From Prevotella sp. (lineage in GTDB: Bacteria; Bacteroidota; Bacteroidia; Bacteroidales; Dysgonomonadaceae), in assembly GCA_031285625.1 (NCBI GenBank), contig JAITVV010000092.1:124001-188000 (forward strand): a DNA stretch of 64,000 bases, written 5' to 3'. A program made the position numbers and the translations under genes. This document shows, piece by piece, positions 26,102 through 35,152 of this stretch. Below the pieces are notes generated by a model. The model was given only the letters and a program-made list of their open reading frames with translations. It searched no databases and was not told where the DNA came from. Every line of letters starts with the position of its first letter. Position 1 is the first letter of the stretch.

Positions 26102-27412
26102 ATGATCTTAAAAATTAGAAGCAAAAACGATTATTTGCTTGATATTCTTTTCAAGAACCCGAACACAGACTATGGATTGTATTTCAAGACTTTAAAGAAT
26201 GGTCAGATAGTAGGAAATGCGGTTAACAAACATTACTATGAGGTAGTTTTTCAGGATACTAAATACAGTTATCTGCCTGAAGAAAGCAACCAGATAGACT
26301 ATCAAAGCTATTGCACACCATTATCTGTATTGCACATATGCAATGAGCTTTTTACACATATACTAAAAAGTAAAGACGAGTTTTCTCAAAAACCAATTAC
26401 GTGGCTTGACATTACACAAGGTAAAGCCGATACAGAAAATTGTATAATTGAAATACCTTCTTTTTATATTGACTCCAACTGGTTTCGAAACGAACGTTTT
26501 CTACCTTCAAAGTATTTTGATGGGGTAAAGGTCGAACAACAAACAAACCGCATCTTTAAGTTGACAATTACTGCAAAATCTGTTTTTGAAGCATTCAATT
26601 TACTGGCTTTGGTCGCATTGTTTACTCATGTTACAAATGAATATAGAATACATACTTATATAGATGATCAATTGGCCCAGAAATATGGACGAATATTGAC
26701 CAATATTGAAAATGTTCCATATTTTGTTTTCTACCTGTTCATTATGAAGGCTGTGAAATCCGAAAGTCAGTTTAAGGAACTGAAACCTTTATTCGAGAAA
26801 TATCTTGAAGGAAACGGATTGATAGCTAATCTGGTATTAAAAGGTACATACCTGCAGCGTATTCATTATATAGTTAATCAGCTAGAACTGGATATACCAA
26901 TTCTGGATATTGGATGTGGAGAATTCACCTACTATAAAAAGATGATGGCTAAGGAATTTAAAGCACCATATTATGCTGTAGATCAAGATAGCCAATTTGA
27001 ACGATTGAGTGAGAATATTGCACGAAGGTATGAGGAAGACAATCTGATATTCTACAATTCATTAGAACAGTTTACATCTGACGAACAGGTAAATATTCTT
27101 TTGACCGAAGTTATTGAGCATAATCCAAGGGAAGAAGCCGATATATTGATAAAGAAGGCTTTATCATTTAATTTCAACAAATTATTAATTACCACCCCAA
27201 ATGTGGAGTTCAATCAATTTTACAATATGGAGAGTGAGTTTCGCCACGACGATCATCAGTTTGAACTTACCCAAAAAGAATTTGAAGAACTAATAGAGAG
27301 TTGTATCTGGAACATGGAAAATCCGGAACAATATAAAGTAGCGTTTTTTCAATTAGGTGATAGTCTAAATGACATTCAGCCAACACAAGGATGTGTAATC
27401 AGAAAACAATAA
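26102..27412 (+). CDS. hen1: Hen1-type 3'-terminal RNA ribose 2'-O-methyltransferase
   Basis: A 436-residue enzyme that methylates the 2'-OH at the repaired junction or 3' end, guarding it against repeated cleavage. The N-terminal 240 residues form the bacterial Hen1 accessory domain. The SAM-dependent domain follows: LDIGCGEFTY near 268, then YAVDQDS, and the metal-binding set unique to Hen1, LLTEVIEHN (Glu336, Glu339, His340) and FRHDDHQFE (His382/His385). It is the first gene of an operon with a Pnkp-type ligase (29 bp downstream) and a kinase-phosphatase. In most bacteria Hen1 partners a single fused Pnkp protein, but here the partners are split. Confidence 0.92.
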   Translation: MILKIRSKNDYLLDILFKNPNTDYGLYFKTLKNGQIVGNAVNKHYYEVVFQDTKYSYLPEESNQIDYQSYCTPLSVLHICNELFTHILKSKDEFSQKPITWLDITQGKADTENCIIEIPSFYIDSNWFRNERFLPSKYFDGVKVEQQTNRIFKLTITAKSVFEAFNLLALVALFTHVTNEYRIHTYIDDQLAQKYGRILTNIENVPYFVFYLFIMKAVKSESQFKELKPLFEKYLEGNGLIANLVLKGTYLQRIHYIVNQLELDIPILDIGCGEFTYYKKMMAKEFKAPYYAVDQDSQFERLSENIARRYEEDNLIFYNSLEQFTSDEQVNILLTEVIEHNPREEADILIKKALSFNFNKLLITTPNVEFNQFYNMESEFRHDDHQFELTQKEFEELIESCIWNMENPEQYKVAFFQLGDSLNDIQPTQGCVIRKQ

Positions 27413-27441
27413 TCAGTTAATAGTTATCAAACGATATAATT

Positions 27442-28626
27442 ATGGAAGATTTAAAACGATTAAAAAATAGAATTGACTGGTTTTGTGAAAACAAAGTGAA
27501 TGCTTTTTCACCTACCATATCACCGGCTCCAAAATCGATTGAACGAAACGAGATAGAGAGTATATATGAAGGTATCCGTTACTTCTTTGAAAATGGAGTA
27601 CAGGAGATAGTGATACAAAAGAAATATATGGGCTCTTACTGTGATATATATTTAAATAAGAATCTGGAAGATACCTATTTCGTTAGCCGAAACGGGCATA
27701 AAATAGATCATATTGACTTGATTGCAGCAGTAGAAGCCTGTAGAGAATTGCACAGCCGTATCGACTGGACTGATACTGACATGCTCATTATCCAATCGGA
27801 ACTTATGCCTTGGAGTGCTTTAGGTAAAGGACTGATTGAAAATGAATTTGAAGGCTATCTGAATGTACACCAAAACCACTGCAACCATCTGACTCAATCG
27901 GATATATATGAGAAAATCTCAAAAGTAAAGGCTTCTCAACCTTACATAGACTTTATTGAGGATAAGAACAAACTTTCTCTCAAGGAATTGAGAGAAAGGT
28001 ATCCTCATCATATTATCCGCCAGTATGAATCTGTAGCCGATTTTAATATACTGGATATGGAAGTGTATAAAACAAGTATCGATATATACGAAAAACAGAT
28101 CAATCATTTTGGCAAAAAAGATTCTATACACTTCAAGCCGTTCAATATTCTGAAAAAAGTATTTAAAGACGGCTCTGAACTGATAGTGAACGACAACCTA
28201 AGTTATAGAGAAGTAAATAATGATGAATGTCTGAACTTGTACATACGCAACGAAGAGGAATTTAACCAGTCAGTAGAAGAGATATACAAGTGGTTTGTAA
28301 CCCTGGAGCAAAATATGGAAGAAGGTATTGTAATCAAACCCCGTCAGGCGTTTATCAGAAATATGCCTCCTGCATTCAAAGTAAGAAACAATAAGTATCT
28401 TACAATGATATACGGAGTAAATTTTCATGAACAATATGATTACTATCTTTATAAACGTAAGATCGACCGTAAACTGGAATGCTCCATTAATGACTGGATG
28501 ATCAATTGGGAGTTGCTGAAAGTGAAATACAAAGATATCAGCAAAGAAAACTACCTGTTGAAGAACCTTGTTTTCGACCGCATTATGGGAGAGAGGGTTG
28601 AAGCTGGATTGGATATGAGATTATAA
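27442..28626 (+). CDS. Pnkp-type RNA ligase (stand-alone)
   Basis: A 394-residue nucleotidyltransferase resembling the ligase domain of bacterial Pnkp. Motif I is KYMGSY at 61-66 (compare KHMGSR in the fused proteins), making Lys61 the adenylated residue. Motif III-like LIIQSELMPW is near 113. Motif IV is EEGIVIKPRQ near 293, and motif V is FKVRNNKYLTMIYG near 313, the last matching the fused-Pnkp pattern closely. The C-terminal helical module (320-394) is also Pnkp-like. It follows hen1 by 29 bp. It would seal RNA ends after the next gene's product heals them. Confidence 0.85.
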   Translation: MEDLKRLKNRIDWFCENKVNAFSPTISPAPKSIERNEIESIYEGIRYFFENGVQEIVIQKKYMGSYCDIYLNKNLEDTYFVSRNGHKIDHIDLIAAVEACRELHSRIDWTDTDMLIIQSELMPWSALGKGLIENEFEGYLNVHQNHCNHLTQSDIYEKISKVKASQPYIDFIEDKNKLSLKELRERYPHHIIRQYESVADFNILDMEVYKTSIDIYEKQINHFGKKDSIHFKPFNILKKVFKDGSELIVNDNLSYREVNNDECLNLYIRNEEEFNQSVEEIYKWFVTLEQNMEEGIVIKPRQAFIRNMPPAFKVRNNKYLTMIYGVNFHEQYDYYLYKRKIDRKLECSINDWMINWELLKVKYKDISKENYLLKNLVFDRIMGERVEAGLDMRL

Positions 28627-28628
28627 GA

Positions 28629-28733
28629 ATGAACTTGTACAAATTGCTGGGTATGTCTGAATATTTTTATGGAGATTCTATTGAAATAGATATTATAAAA
28701 ACAGACAAAACGAAAACAAGATTTTTGAATTAA
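28629..28733 (+). CDS. Possible 34-residue small ORF between ligase and kinase genes
   Basis: An ATG two bases after the ligase stop opens a 34-codon frame (MNLYKLLGMSEYFYGDSIEI and 14 more residues, Lys/Thr-rich). It may be a small protein, the remnant of a longer one, or chance. Tight spacing is the only support. Confidence 0.3.
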   Translation: MNLYKLLGMSEYFYGDSIEIDIIKTDKTKTRFLN

Positions 28734-28783
28734 TCTTTACATACTTTATAAGCAAAAATTAAGTAAGACATAAGTATATAACA

Positions 28784-29698
28784 ATGAAAAAAAACTCCAA
28801 AATATTAATATTAATCGGTGCTCCCGGATCGGGTAAATCCACTTTCGCAAAGTATTTTATCCGCACCGAAGAAAATTGGATGCGTCTTTGCCGTGATGAT
28901 TTTCGCATGATGCATTTTACATATGCTAATTTATCTCCACGCGATGAAGGTTTGATTACCGACATGCTGGATGTATCTATAGAAGCATTACTAAAGAAAA
29001 GATGTAATGTGCTGATAGATGCTACTCACTGCAGAGCAGAATATCTGAACCACTATATAGAAAAATTTAACCATCTGGCAGATATATCTTTCAAAGTATT
29101 TGAAGCCGATGCCGAAGAAATAGCCGAACGCTGTGATAAACGTAATAAGGAAACGGGCAAATATATTCCGGCGAATGTGCAAAAACGCTATATAAAAGAA
29201 CTGGAAGAGTTGAAAAAGACATTTGATCTCTCAACCCGTCCTAAGATTGATAAAAGAGTAAAAATAGCAGAGCAGAATACAACCCTACCTAAAGCTGTTA
29301 TTTGTGACCTTGACGGAACGCTTGCCCTTATGGATGATCGTAATCCATTTGATGCATCCCATAGTGATAAAGATGAATTAAATAAACCGGTAGCAAATAC
29401 ATTAAAAGCTTTAGCGAAAGATGGTTACCAGATACTTTTGGTTTCAGGTAGGGAAGATAAGTTCAGAGAACCGACTAAGCGTTTTCTTGAAATCCATAAC
29501 ATTCCTTATCATCAACTTTGGATGCGCCAAAGCAAGGATTATAGAAAAGATTCGATAATAAAAAAAGAAATATTCGACGCTGAAATAAAGGATAAATATT
29601 ATATCGATTTAGTACTTGACGACAGAGACCAGGTGGTAGAAATGTGGCGTAAAGAGTTAAAGTTAAATTGCTTTCAGGTGAATTATGGGAATTTTTAA
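28784..29698 (+). CDS. Polynucleotide 5'-kinase / 3'-phosphatase (T4 Pnkp-like)
   Basis: A 304-residue end-healing enzyme, almost the same length as T4 Pnkp (301). The N-terminal kinase has P-loop GAPGSGKST at 12-20, RLCRDDFRMM near 36 (the acceptor-phosphate Asp-Arg pair) and a lid with CDKRNKETGKYIP. The C-terminal HAD phosphatase has CDLDGTLALMDDRNPFD near 174 (nucleophile Asp175, acid Asp177), LLVSGRED near 227 and LVLDDRDQVVEMWR near 281. It adds 5'-phosphate and removes 3'-phosphate or 2',3'-cyclic phosphate so that the upstream ligase can seal. It is the third gene of the hen1 operon, 157 bp after the ligase. Confidence 0.93.
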   Translation: MKKNSKILILIGAPGSGKSTFAKYFIRTEENWMRLCRDDFRMMHFTYANLSPRDEGLITDMLDVSIEALLKKRCNVLIDATHCRAEYLNHYIEKFNHLADISFKVFEADAEEIAERCDKRNKETGKYIPANVQKRYIKELEELKKTFDLSTRPKIDKRVKIAEQNTTLPKAVICDLDGTLALMDDRNPFDASHSDKDELNKPVANTLKALAKDGYQILLVSGREDKFREPTKRFLEIHNIPYHQLWMRQSKDYRKDSIIKKEIFDAEIKDKYYIDLVLDDRDQVVEMWRKELKLNCFQVNYGNF

Positions 29699-29714
29699 AG
29701 CATACCATGTATGC

Positions 29715-29909
29715 TTACATAATATCCAGTTTGCTTTTGTCTTTTTCGAAGAGAAAAGTATAGCCATATTCACCAAGCCTTTTCTGTGCATCAATCATAT
29801 CTTCTGATGATTTTGTGAGAATCAAAGTAGAAATGATTACAGGATGATCTACATCTTGTAGGTAAGGTTGAAAATAACCGATAGGTACATCAAATCCCAG
29901 ATACTCGGA
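29715..29909 (-). pseudogene. 3' remnant of an unidentified gene
   Basis: A 64-codon open stretch (EYLGFDVPIGYFQPYL onward, ending KLDIM and a TAA) lies on the minus strand. There is no start, and an in-frame TAG lies directly upstream. Composition is protein-like. It looks like the end of a gene broken by rearrangement. Confidence 0.4.
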
Positions 29910-30043
29910 CTAAAACTGATTGCTCATTCCAAGGCTCTATATTTTCAGGTCTTTCCTTTATTACTCTGTTATGATATATATCTAATTGATCCAATAATGA
30001 AGAAAGAATGTATTAAGAAAACAATGTTCGGATTCTGTTCCAA

Positions 30044-30352
30044 TGAAAGTATTATTATCATCAAACGATCGAATTTAATCATTATCCCCAACATGAACCC
30101 GTACAAGATATACTTGTTATGATAGGCCGTCACTTCAATATAGATCCCTTGTTGAAACAATGGACAAAAAGTAAGTCAACAGCTTCTGTTTTACATTTTG
30201 TTGATTTAATGATTAATAAAGATTATAAACAGATTAGCTCATACCCCAATGTTCAAATGGAAAGTAGGATTGATATATGGCTTAAAAAGGCTGATACTAA
30301 AATACATTTTATGGCTGAAAGTCGATATAGAGATAGCATATGCTACATATAA
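30044..30352 (+). pseudogene. Fragment of an unidentified gene
   Basis: An open stretch of 102 codons reads HQTIEFNHYPQHEPVQDI and then MIGRHFNIDPLLKQWTKSK. An in-frame TGA lies just upstream, and there is no start except the internal ATG at 30119. It lies on the strand opposite to the 29715-29909 remnant. Either a 77-residue protein from 30119 or a decayed gene is possible. Confidence 0.35.
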
Positions 30353-30455
30353 GAATATAGATACAGGCTTTCATACATAGATATTAACAATCCAAATTGT
30401 TATACAAGTAATACTGAATATCCTACCTTTGTTATATTAACTAAATAGTAGAATT

Positions 30456-30755
30456 ATGGTCTTAATACAAATAAATTTTGACTTTCCGGTAGAAATGATG
30501 GGTGACGCTCTCACTATAGGAGCTAAAGAATTGGCAGAAAGTATTAATAATGAGCCTGGTTTTGTTTCCAAAATATGGATAGAAAATGTTAAAACTGAAG
30601 AGAGTGGTGGAATCTATATTTTTAAAGATATGGAGTCTGCTGAAAAATATGCAGCGATGCACTCTAAACGAGTTGAGGCTATGGGTGCAAAAAATATTGT
30701 ATGCAAATTCTTTAATGTGAACGAGCCTTTATCTCGAATTAATCACGGAATATAA
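30456..30755 (+). CDS. YdhR-family putative monooxygenase
   Basis: A 99-residue alpha-beta protein of the YdhR type (dimeric ferredoxin-like barrel). The signature is NEPGFVSKIWIENVKTEESGGIYIFKDMESAEKYAAMHSKRV, with LIQINFDFP as the first strand. These small proteins are called monooxygenases by structure, but their substrates are largely unknown. It stands alone, ending just before a Y RNA read from the opposite strand. Confidence 0.85.
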   Translation: MVLIQINFDFPVEMMGDALTIGAKELAESINNEPGFVSKIWIENVKTEESGGIYIFKDMESAEKYAAMHSKRVEAMGAKNIVCKFFNVNEPLSRINHGI

Positions 30756-30756
30756 T

Positions 30757-30975
30757 ATACAAGTAAGGTAACAGGCGAGAAGAGACTTGCCTTGCGGCTA
30801 TCGGACGTTCTTACCCCCAGGAGGCAGTGAACCGGCATTCGACATCTCAGGGAGACTTGCGCATTGTGCTTTGCCCTGTCGGTTTTCAACCCGACTTCGC
30901 GGAATCGGTTGCCCGAATCTAAGCTACCTTAGGCCCATTATCGAAGTAACCCTTCTCTACGACACTTACTTGTTA
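30757..30975 (-). ncRNA. Y RNA (long form, about 219 nt)
   Basis: Read on the minus strand, ACAAGTAAG near the 5' end pairs perfectly with CTTACTTGT near the 3' end (30759-30767 and 30965-30973). The 5' strand carries GTGTCGTAG-AGA-AGGGTTACTTCG and the 3' strand CTCTTCTCGCCTGTTACC, both shared with seven other RNAs here and like the Ro-binding stem of Y RNAs. The interior is about 150 nt, longer than in the others, with a GTCGG...CCGAC hairpin whose loop resembles a T-loop. A TATCTTTG box lies 6 bp upstream. Confidence 0.82.
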
Positions 30976-30980
30976 TTGTG

Positions 30981-30988
30981 CAAAGATA
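30981..30988 (-). promoter_or_regulatory. -7 box of the 30.9-kb Y RNA
   Basis: TATCTTTG on the minus strand matches the Bacteroidota -7 consensus and sits 6-7 bp before the RNA's terminal stem. No TACGCA-N7-TGCGTA repeat is seen upstream, so this copy may be under different control, or it may also be read from the small membrane-protein gene. Confidence 0.6.
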
Positions 30989-31000
30989 GTAAAAAAGAAC

Positions 31001-31189
31001 TTATCGGAAAGACTTCCTCTTCTGAATGGCTCCGGCAACAAGCATCACTAGCCCAAGGCCTGTAGTAAATCCCTGAAAGAAAGCAATTGCTGATATCGTA
31101 TGGTCCGGCGATAAATATTTTAAGATGAAAGACACAGATATTAGAAATAATCCCAAGCTTATTTTCTTATTCAAATTTATGTTTTTCAT
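31001..31189 (-). CDS. Small two-segment membrane protein
   Basis: A 62-residue protein with two predicted membrane segments (ISLGLFLISVSFILKYL and AIAFFQGFTTGLGLVMLVAGAI) joined by a short polar turn (SPDHTIS), and a basic C terminus (QKRKSFR). It starts 35 bp after the helicase gene's stop on the same strand and is followed by a Y RNA. The frame, hydrophobic pattern and operon position make it believable, but there is no family match. Confidence 0.6.
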   Translation of the reverse strand: MKNINLNKKISLGLFLISVSFILKYLSPDHTISAIAFFQGFTTGLGLVMLVAGAIQKRKSFR

Positions 31190-31223
31190 GATATGTCATT
31201 TTTATTATATACAAATATAATAA

Positions 31224-33980
31224 CTATCTCCATTTGTTCACTTGTTCCGATGTATTATCATCCGTAAAATTTGCCGAAAGGGCTTTCATTCTGGCCTCTA
31301 ACAGTTGTTTTCTACCTTCAATTGTACGTGTATAAATAAGGTCGCATGGACCAACAAGTTCGAGCCATTGCTGAGAGAAATATTGAGCAAGTTTTTTATT
31401 CCTACCCAAGATCTCAGGTACTGCATGGTAGTCGCGCCGGATTTGTTCTGCAAAGAATTTACTTTTACGTACGATTATATAACGTGGATTTTCAATGACA
31501 TTAACAATTTCTTGCAATGTATCGATAAATACAGCTTGCTCAAAAGTACTTCCTCCATCGAGATAACAATAAATGGCTCCAGCTTCATCAGAATATGCAA
31601 TAACCTTTAGGTTTGCAGGATTAGTAATTATTGTGCCTTGCTTGATTAATGACTTGAGCAACACATTTCCTATTTGTTGAATATCTTTAGAAATATCCCT
31701 GAATTTTATATATAGTTTTAGTGTCTTATAAGTTTGCCTGCCACACATAAATAATCCTGTAAGGGCAGTAAGAAGAATAAAGAAATAGAAATCTTTTGGG
31801 GTTCGCAATGCCTTTATATTGTGTATCAATGATTCAAGAGTCTGAGAAGCAAAAGCTGTAAGTAACAATAGAAGATCGGCTCCAAGATACTTTATCGTCC
31901 GCATCATGTATAGTTGTTTTAGCTTTGGGTATTCGCCCCCTTTTTCGCTATAGAACGGGATCTTTATCTCCTCTACAATTTGTACCCCTCCGGCAATAGC
32001 TTTTGCCCATCTTTCATTTAGGGTGCATCGGTCTCCGGCATTCGTTAATGTAACAAGATTAATTCCTCTGATTGTTTCCTCATTGTATGAATCCCTATGT
32101 ATATTAAGGCGTTGCAATCCATTTTCAATTGTCGGTTCCTCATAGTTTGATAATCCGACAAAGCTTCGAAAACGTCTTCTCATTACTTCCAGGTCGCTAC
32201 CTCCATCTTCCATTGTAGGATCGAGGCAGACAAGATGCCATATATTACTTGTTTTGGATGGATTATCTTTTTGTGTTCTTATTGCACGTCCCCGCATTTG
32301 ATTGGAAAGTACAAAAGATCCTACAAAACTAGCTAAAATCAGACTATTGATTGCCGGAGCATCCCATCCTTCTCCCAACAGGGATTTAGTACCGATAAGA
32401 ATCTCGATCTCCCCTTCCTGAAATAGTTGTGTTATGATTTGTACCAGTTTATTTTTAAGAGTTGCATTTGATTTGATAATCCTGTATCCATCTATATACT
32501 CATATGTGAGCGGATCCAGTTCTGTCATGCCGTGTATGATGCATAATTCATGGAAACGACTAATTGCATCAATAGGTATGATTGTTATTGAACCTGTGAG
32601 TACTCCGAGTTTTTTATTATCATTGTTATATTTACGTAGATGTTCGAATATGGGAATCACCCCAATCTTGCTTAACTCAATGTCTACATTGTCTTTATTG
32701 AGGCATTCACTTCGTATATAATCTGACAAAATAACCATGCGCAAATCAGATTGTAAATGGCTATGTTCAAAATCAACAATCTCTTTTATGCTATTCATCT
32801 TTCCATTACTGGAAATAAGAAGCTTATTGATGCGCTGATTATAAAGCATGTTCACTCTGTTGCGTTCGAGTACTCCATATCGTCTTAATTGATTCATCAA
32901 GGCTTCCTTTTCTTCTTCAAACTCTTCAAAGAGTTCTTTCTCCTGAAAAAGAAAGAAGTTAAGTAATATTTCAATACGTTCATAGAGCAATTCTGGAATA
33001 TCTACTTTGGGTATATCATTTCCCTCATATCCACTTACTATTCTTAAGTGGATAACGGGAATCTCGATATTATTTGCATGCAGGAATATAATACATGATG
33101 TGTATATAGGTAAATTATCATAAATCCAGTCCAGATACTTTTCCGGCTCATTCCATGCAGGGATACTTGCCATTGCATTAATCAAAGTCTCCGAATGGGA
33201 TAGCTTCTGATAAAGATCATTCATGTCTTTTCGAAACTTATTTATCTTTCGGTATTCTTCTTCAGTAGGCATTGAAAAGTAAATATGATCCTGATGAGGG
33301 CACAGATCGCCTTCGATAATTAGTTCCGGAATGGAAATTTCTGTGTCGATACTACCATTCAGGTCGAGGTAGCGTCTCCATTCAGTATAGCTGACATCAT
33401 AGGGTGGAGTGGCCGTAAGACCAACGACAAAGGGATCTAATTGTTCTTTAACCTTTATGAGAGTATGCCACCATTCATTCATCAGATGATGTGCTTCATC
33501 AACAACAATTGTCCCTATTCCTACACTTTTTAGTCCTTTAACGATAGATACCAGAGTGGATTTATTATGAGCTTTGGCTTTGATCGGTTTAGGTTCAGAA
33601 TTTTCATCTTCCGGTTCTTCATCTTCTGCTTGTATTTGTCCGCTACATGATGAGTGTAAGCCTTGATACGTCACTACAGTTATGAATGCAGGCTTGCGGA
33701 TATCGGTTGATATCCATTCGGGAGTGATATGTGTATCTAAGAATAGTTCACAAAAACGTTGTATCCATTGGTTCCGGATGGTTAAAGACGGGGCTAGTAT
33801 TAAAGTCGCTTTATTGATGCGTATTGCTACTTCTAGTCCTAATACTGTTTTACCTGATCCTGGAGGTGCGATAACATGCAAATGCCTGTCTTCCATATGG
33901 AAGTCTAATTCATCCAATACTTTTTGTTGGTATTTTCTCCAGGGATATTTAAATTTTGTATTGGATGGAAAGGTTTTCAT
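31224..33980 (-). CDS. SF2 helicase with C-terminal membrane segments
   Basis: A 918-residue superfamily 2 helicase. Walker A is APPGSGKT at 38-45, motif Ia LAPSLTIRNQW, motif II VVDEAHHLM near 161, motif III LTATPPYDV near 190, motif V GTKSLLGEGWDAP near 528 and motif VI QMRGRAIRTQ near 560. The C-terminal third adds two probable membrane segments (about 695-712 and 731-747). A domain ending FSQQWLELVGPCDLIYTR then follows that I cannot name. A membrane-tethered helicase is unusual. Neighbours suggest RNA work or defence. It is followed by a small membrane protein and a Y RNA on the same strand. Confidence 0.85.
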   Translation of the reverse strand: MKTFPSNTKFKYPWRKYQQKVLDELDFHMEDRHLHVIAPPGSGKTVLGLEVAIRINKATLILAPSLTIRNQWIQRFCELFLDTHITPEWISTDIRKPAFITVVTYQGLHSSCSGQIQAEDEEPEDENSEPKPIKAKAHNKSTLVSIVKGLKSVGIGTIVVDEAHHLMNEWWHTLIKVKEQLDPFVVGLTATPPYDVSYTEWRRYLDLNGSIDTEISIPELIIEGDLCPHQDHIYFSMPTEEEYRKINKFRKDMNDLYQKLSHSETLINAMASIPAWNEPEKYLDWIYDNLPIYTSCIIFLHANNIEIPVIHLRIVSGYEGNDIPKVDIPELLYERIEILLNFFLFQEKELFEEFEEEKEALMNQLRRYGVLERNRVNMLYNQRINKLLISSNGKMNSIKEIVDFEHSHLQSDLRMVILSDYIRSECLNKDNVDIELSKIGVIPIFEHLRKYNNDNKKLGVLTGSITIIPIDAISRFHELCIIHGMTELDPLTYEYIDGYRIIKSNATLKNKLVQIITQLFQEGEIEILIGTKSLLGEGWDAPAINSLILASFVGSFVLSNQMRGRAIRTQKDNPSKTSNIWHLVCLDPTMEDGGSDLEVMRRRFRSFVGLSNYEEPTIENGLQRLNIHRDSYNEETIRGINLVTLTNAGDRCTLNERWAKAIAGGVQIVEEIKIPFYSEKGGEYPKLKQLYMMRTIKYLGADLLLLLTAFASQTLESLIHNIKALRTPKDFYFFILLTALTGLFMCGRQTYKTLKLYIKFRDISKDIQQIGNVLLKSLIKQGTIITNPANLKVIAYSDEAGAIYCYLDGGSTFEQAVFIDTLQEIVNVIENPRYIIVRKSKFFAEQIRRDYHAVPEILGRNKKLAQYFSQQWLELVGPCDLIYTRTIEGRKQLLEARMKALSANFTDDNTSEQVNKWR

Positions 33981-34398
33981 TTGTATTGTTTGAGTAATAA
34001 ATCACAAAGATAATTGAAAAAAGGAATAACTCCTTGTTATCCCTTTAGTCTCTATCTTTTAAAATTCTCCATCCTGGTTGGGAATACATTACTTCCATTA
34101 TGAAAAGCAAAGGGGATTCTATACTCAGCAACTGGGTTATCAACGTAAAGGGATGAATAAACGTTTCCGGGAACGTTTTAATCATGAAGAAACCTTTATA
34201 TTTACCAGGAAGGATAATTTTGATTATGCCTATAAGTGTGTCAATTATTATTGGCATGATGACACAAAAGAAGATGTTGATTTACGTAAAAATTCAAACA
34301 TGATTTTATAGATAAATATATTGAAGGTGCAAGTTTTATGATGCCGGACTATTAAGTGTCTGATAAATTATTGTACTTTTAAAAGAAATTATAATCAT
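33981..34398. other. Intergenic region with a decayed reading frame
   Basis: About 420 bp. A TTATCTTTG box for the helicase gene lies near 34003-34011 on the minus strand. From 34058 to 34311 the plus strand has an open frame (SWLGIHYFHYEKQ, then FNHEETFIFTRKDNFDYAYKC), which looks like a gene fragment because another frame over its first 90 bp is also protein-like. Nothing else is evident. Confidence 0.45.
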
Positions 34399-35151
34399 AT
34401 GAGAGAAAAGAGGGATTTAAATCTGGCAGTACTGATTGATGCAGATAATGTACCGTATTCTAATATAAAAGGTATGCTGGATGAAATAGCCAAAATAGGT
34501 GTACCAACAATAAAACGTATTTATGGAGATTGGACAAAGCCAACAGTTTCGGGATGGAAGCAGCCGTTACTGGAGCATGCAATCACTCCGATACAACAAT
34601 ATAGCTACACTACGGGAAAAAATGCGACCGATTCTGCAATGATTATTGATGCCATGGATATTCTGCATAGTGACAAAGTAGATGGATTCTGTCTGGTTTC
34701 CAGTGATAGTGACTTTACCCGACTGGCAGTAAGACTCAGGGAATCTGGTATGCAGGTGATCGGTATAGGAGAGAAAAAGACGCCGAATCCATTCATTGTA
34801 GCCTGTGATAAGTTCATCTATATTGAAATTATCGGTGATTCTGAGGATCAGCAGGATACAACAACTTCTGCAACAAAGAAAGATAAAGAAAAGAATATAG
34901 AGCCTGTAAATAAAAAACTTATCAATCTGTTAAAGAGCACAGTGCGTGATCTTGCCGACGATGACGGCTGGGCCTATCTGGGAGATATAGGTAATCTCAT
35001 TATTAAAAAGCGCCCCGATTTTGATTCCCGTAACTATGGTTTCTCCAAGCTTGCAGCTTTAGTAAAGGCGCAAAAGAAGGTATTTGAGATAGATGAACGA
35101 AAGACTGAAAAAGGACACTCGCAATTGGTATATGTGAAAATTAAGGAGTAG
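34399..35151 (+). CDS. NYN-domain nuclease with C-terminal LOTUS (OST-HTH) domain
   Basis: A 250-residue protein. The N-terminal NYN (PIN-like) domain (about 8-150) has acidic metal-site residues in LIDADNVPYS (14-16), ATDSAMIIDAMDIL near 75 and SSDSDFTRLAVRLRESG near 102. After a charged linker (150-175) a LOTUS/OST-HTH domain follows (LLKSTVRDLADDDGWAYLGDIGNLIIKKRPDFDSRNYGFSKL), a module that binds RNA. Proteins of this layout (LabA/MARF1-like) process or cleave RNA. It lies near rsr and the Y RNAs, so a role in RNA turnover is likely, as inference. Confidence 0.9.
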   Translation: MREKRDLNLAVLIDADNVPYSNIKGMLDEIAKIGVPTIKRIYGDWTKPTVSGWKQPLLEHAITPIQQYSYTTGKNATDSAMIIDAMDILHSDKVDGFCLVSSDSDFTRLAVRLRESGMQVIGIGEKKTPNPFIVACDKFIYIEIIGDSEDQQDTTTSATKKDKEKNIEPVNKKLINLLKSTVRDLADDDGWAYLGDIGNLIIKKRPDFDSRNYGFSKLAALVKAQKKVFEIDERKTEKGHSQLVYVKIKE

Positions 35152-35152
35152 C

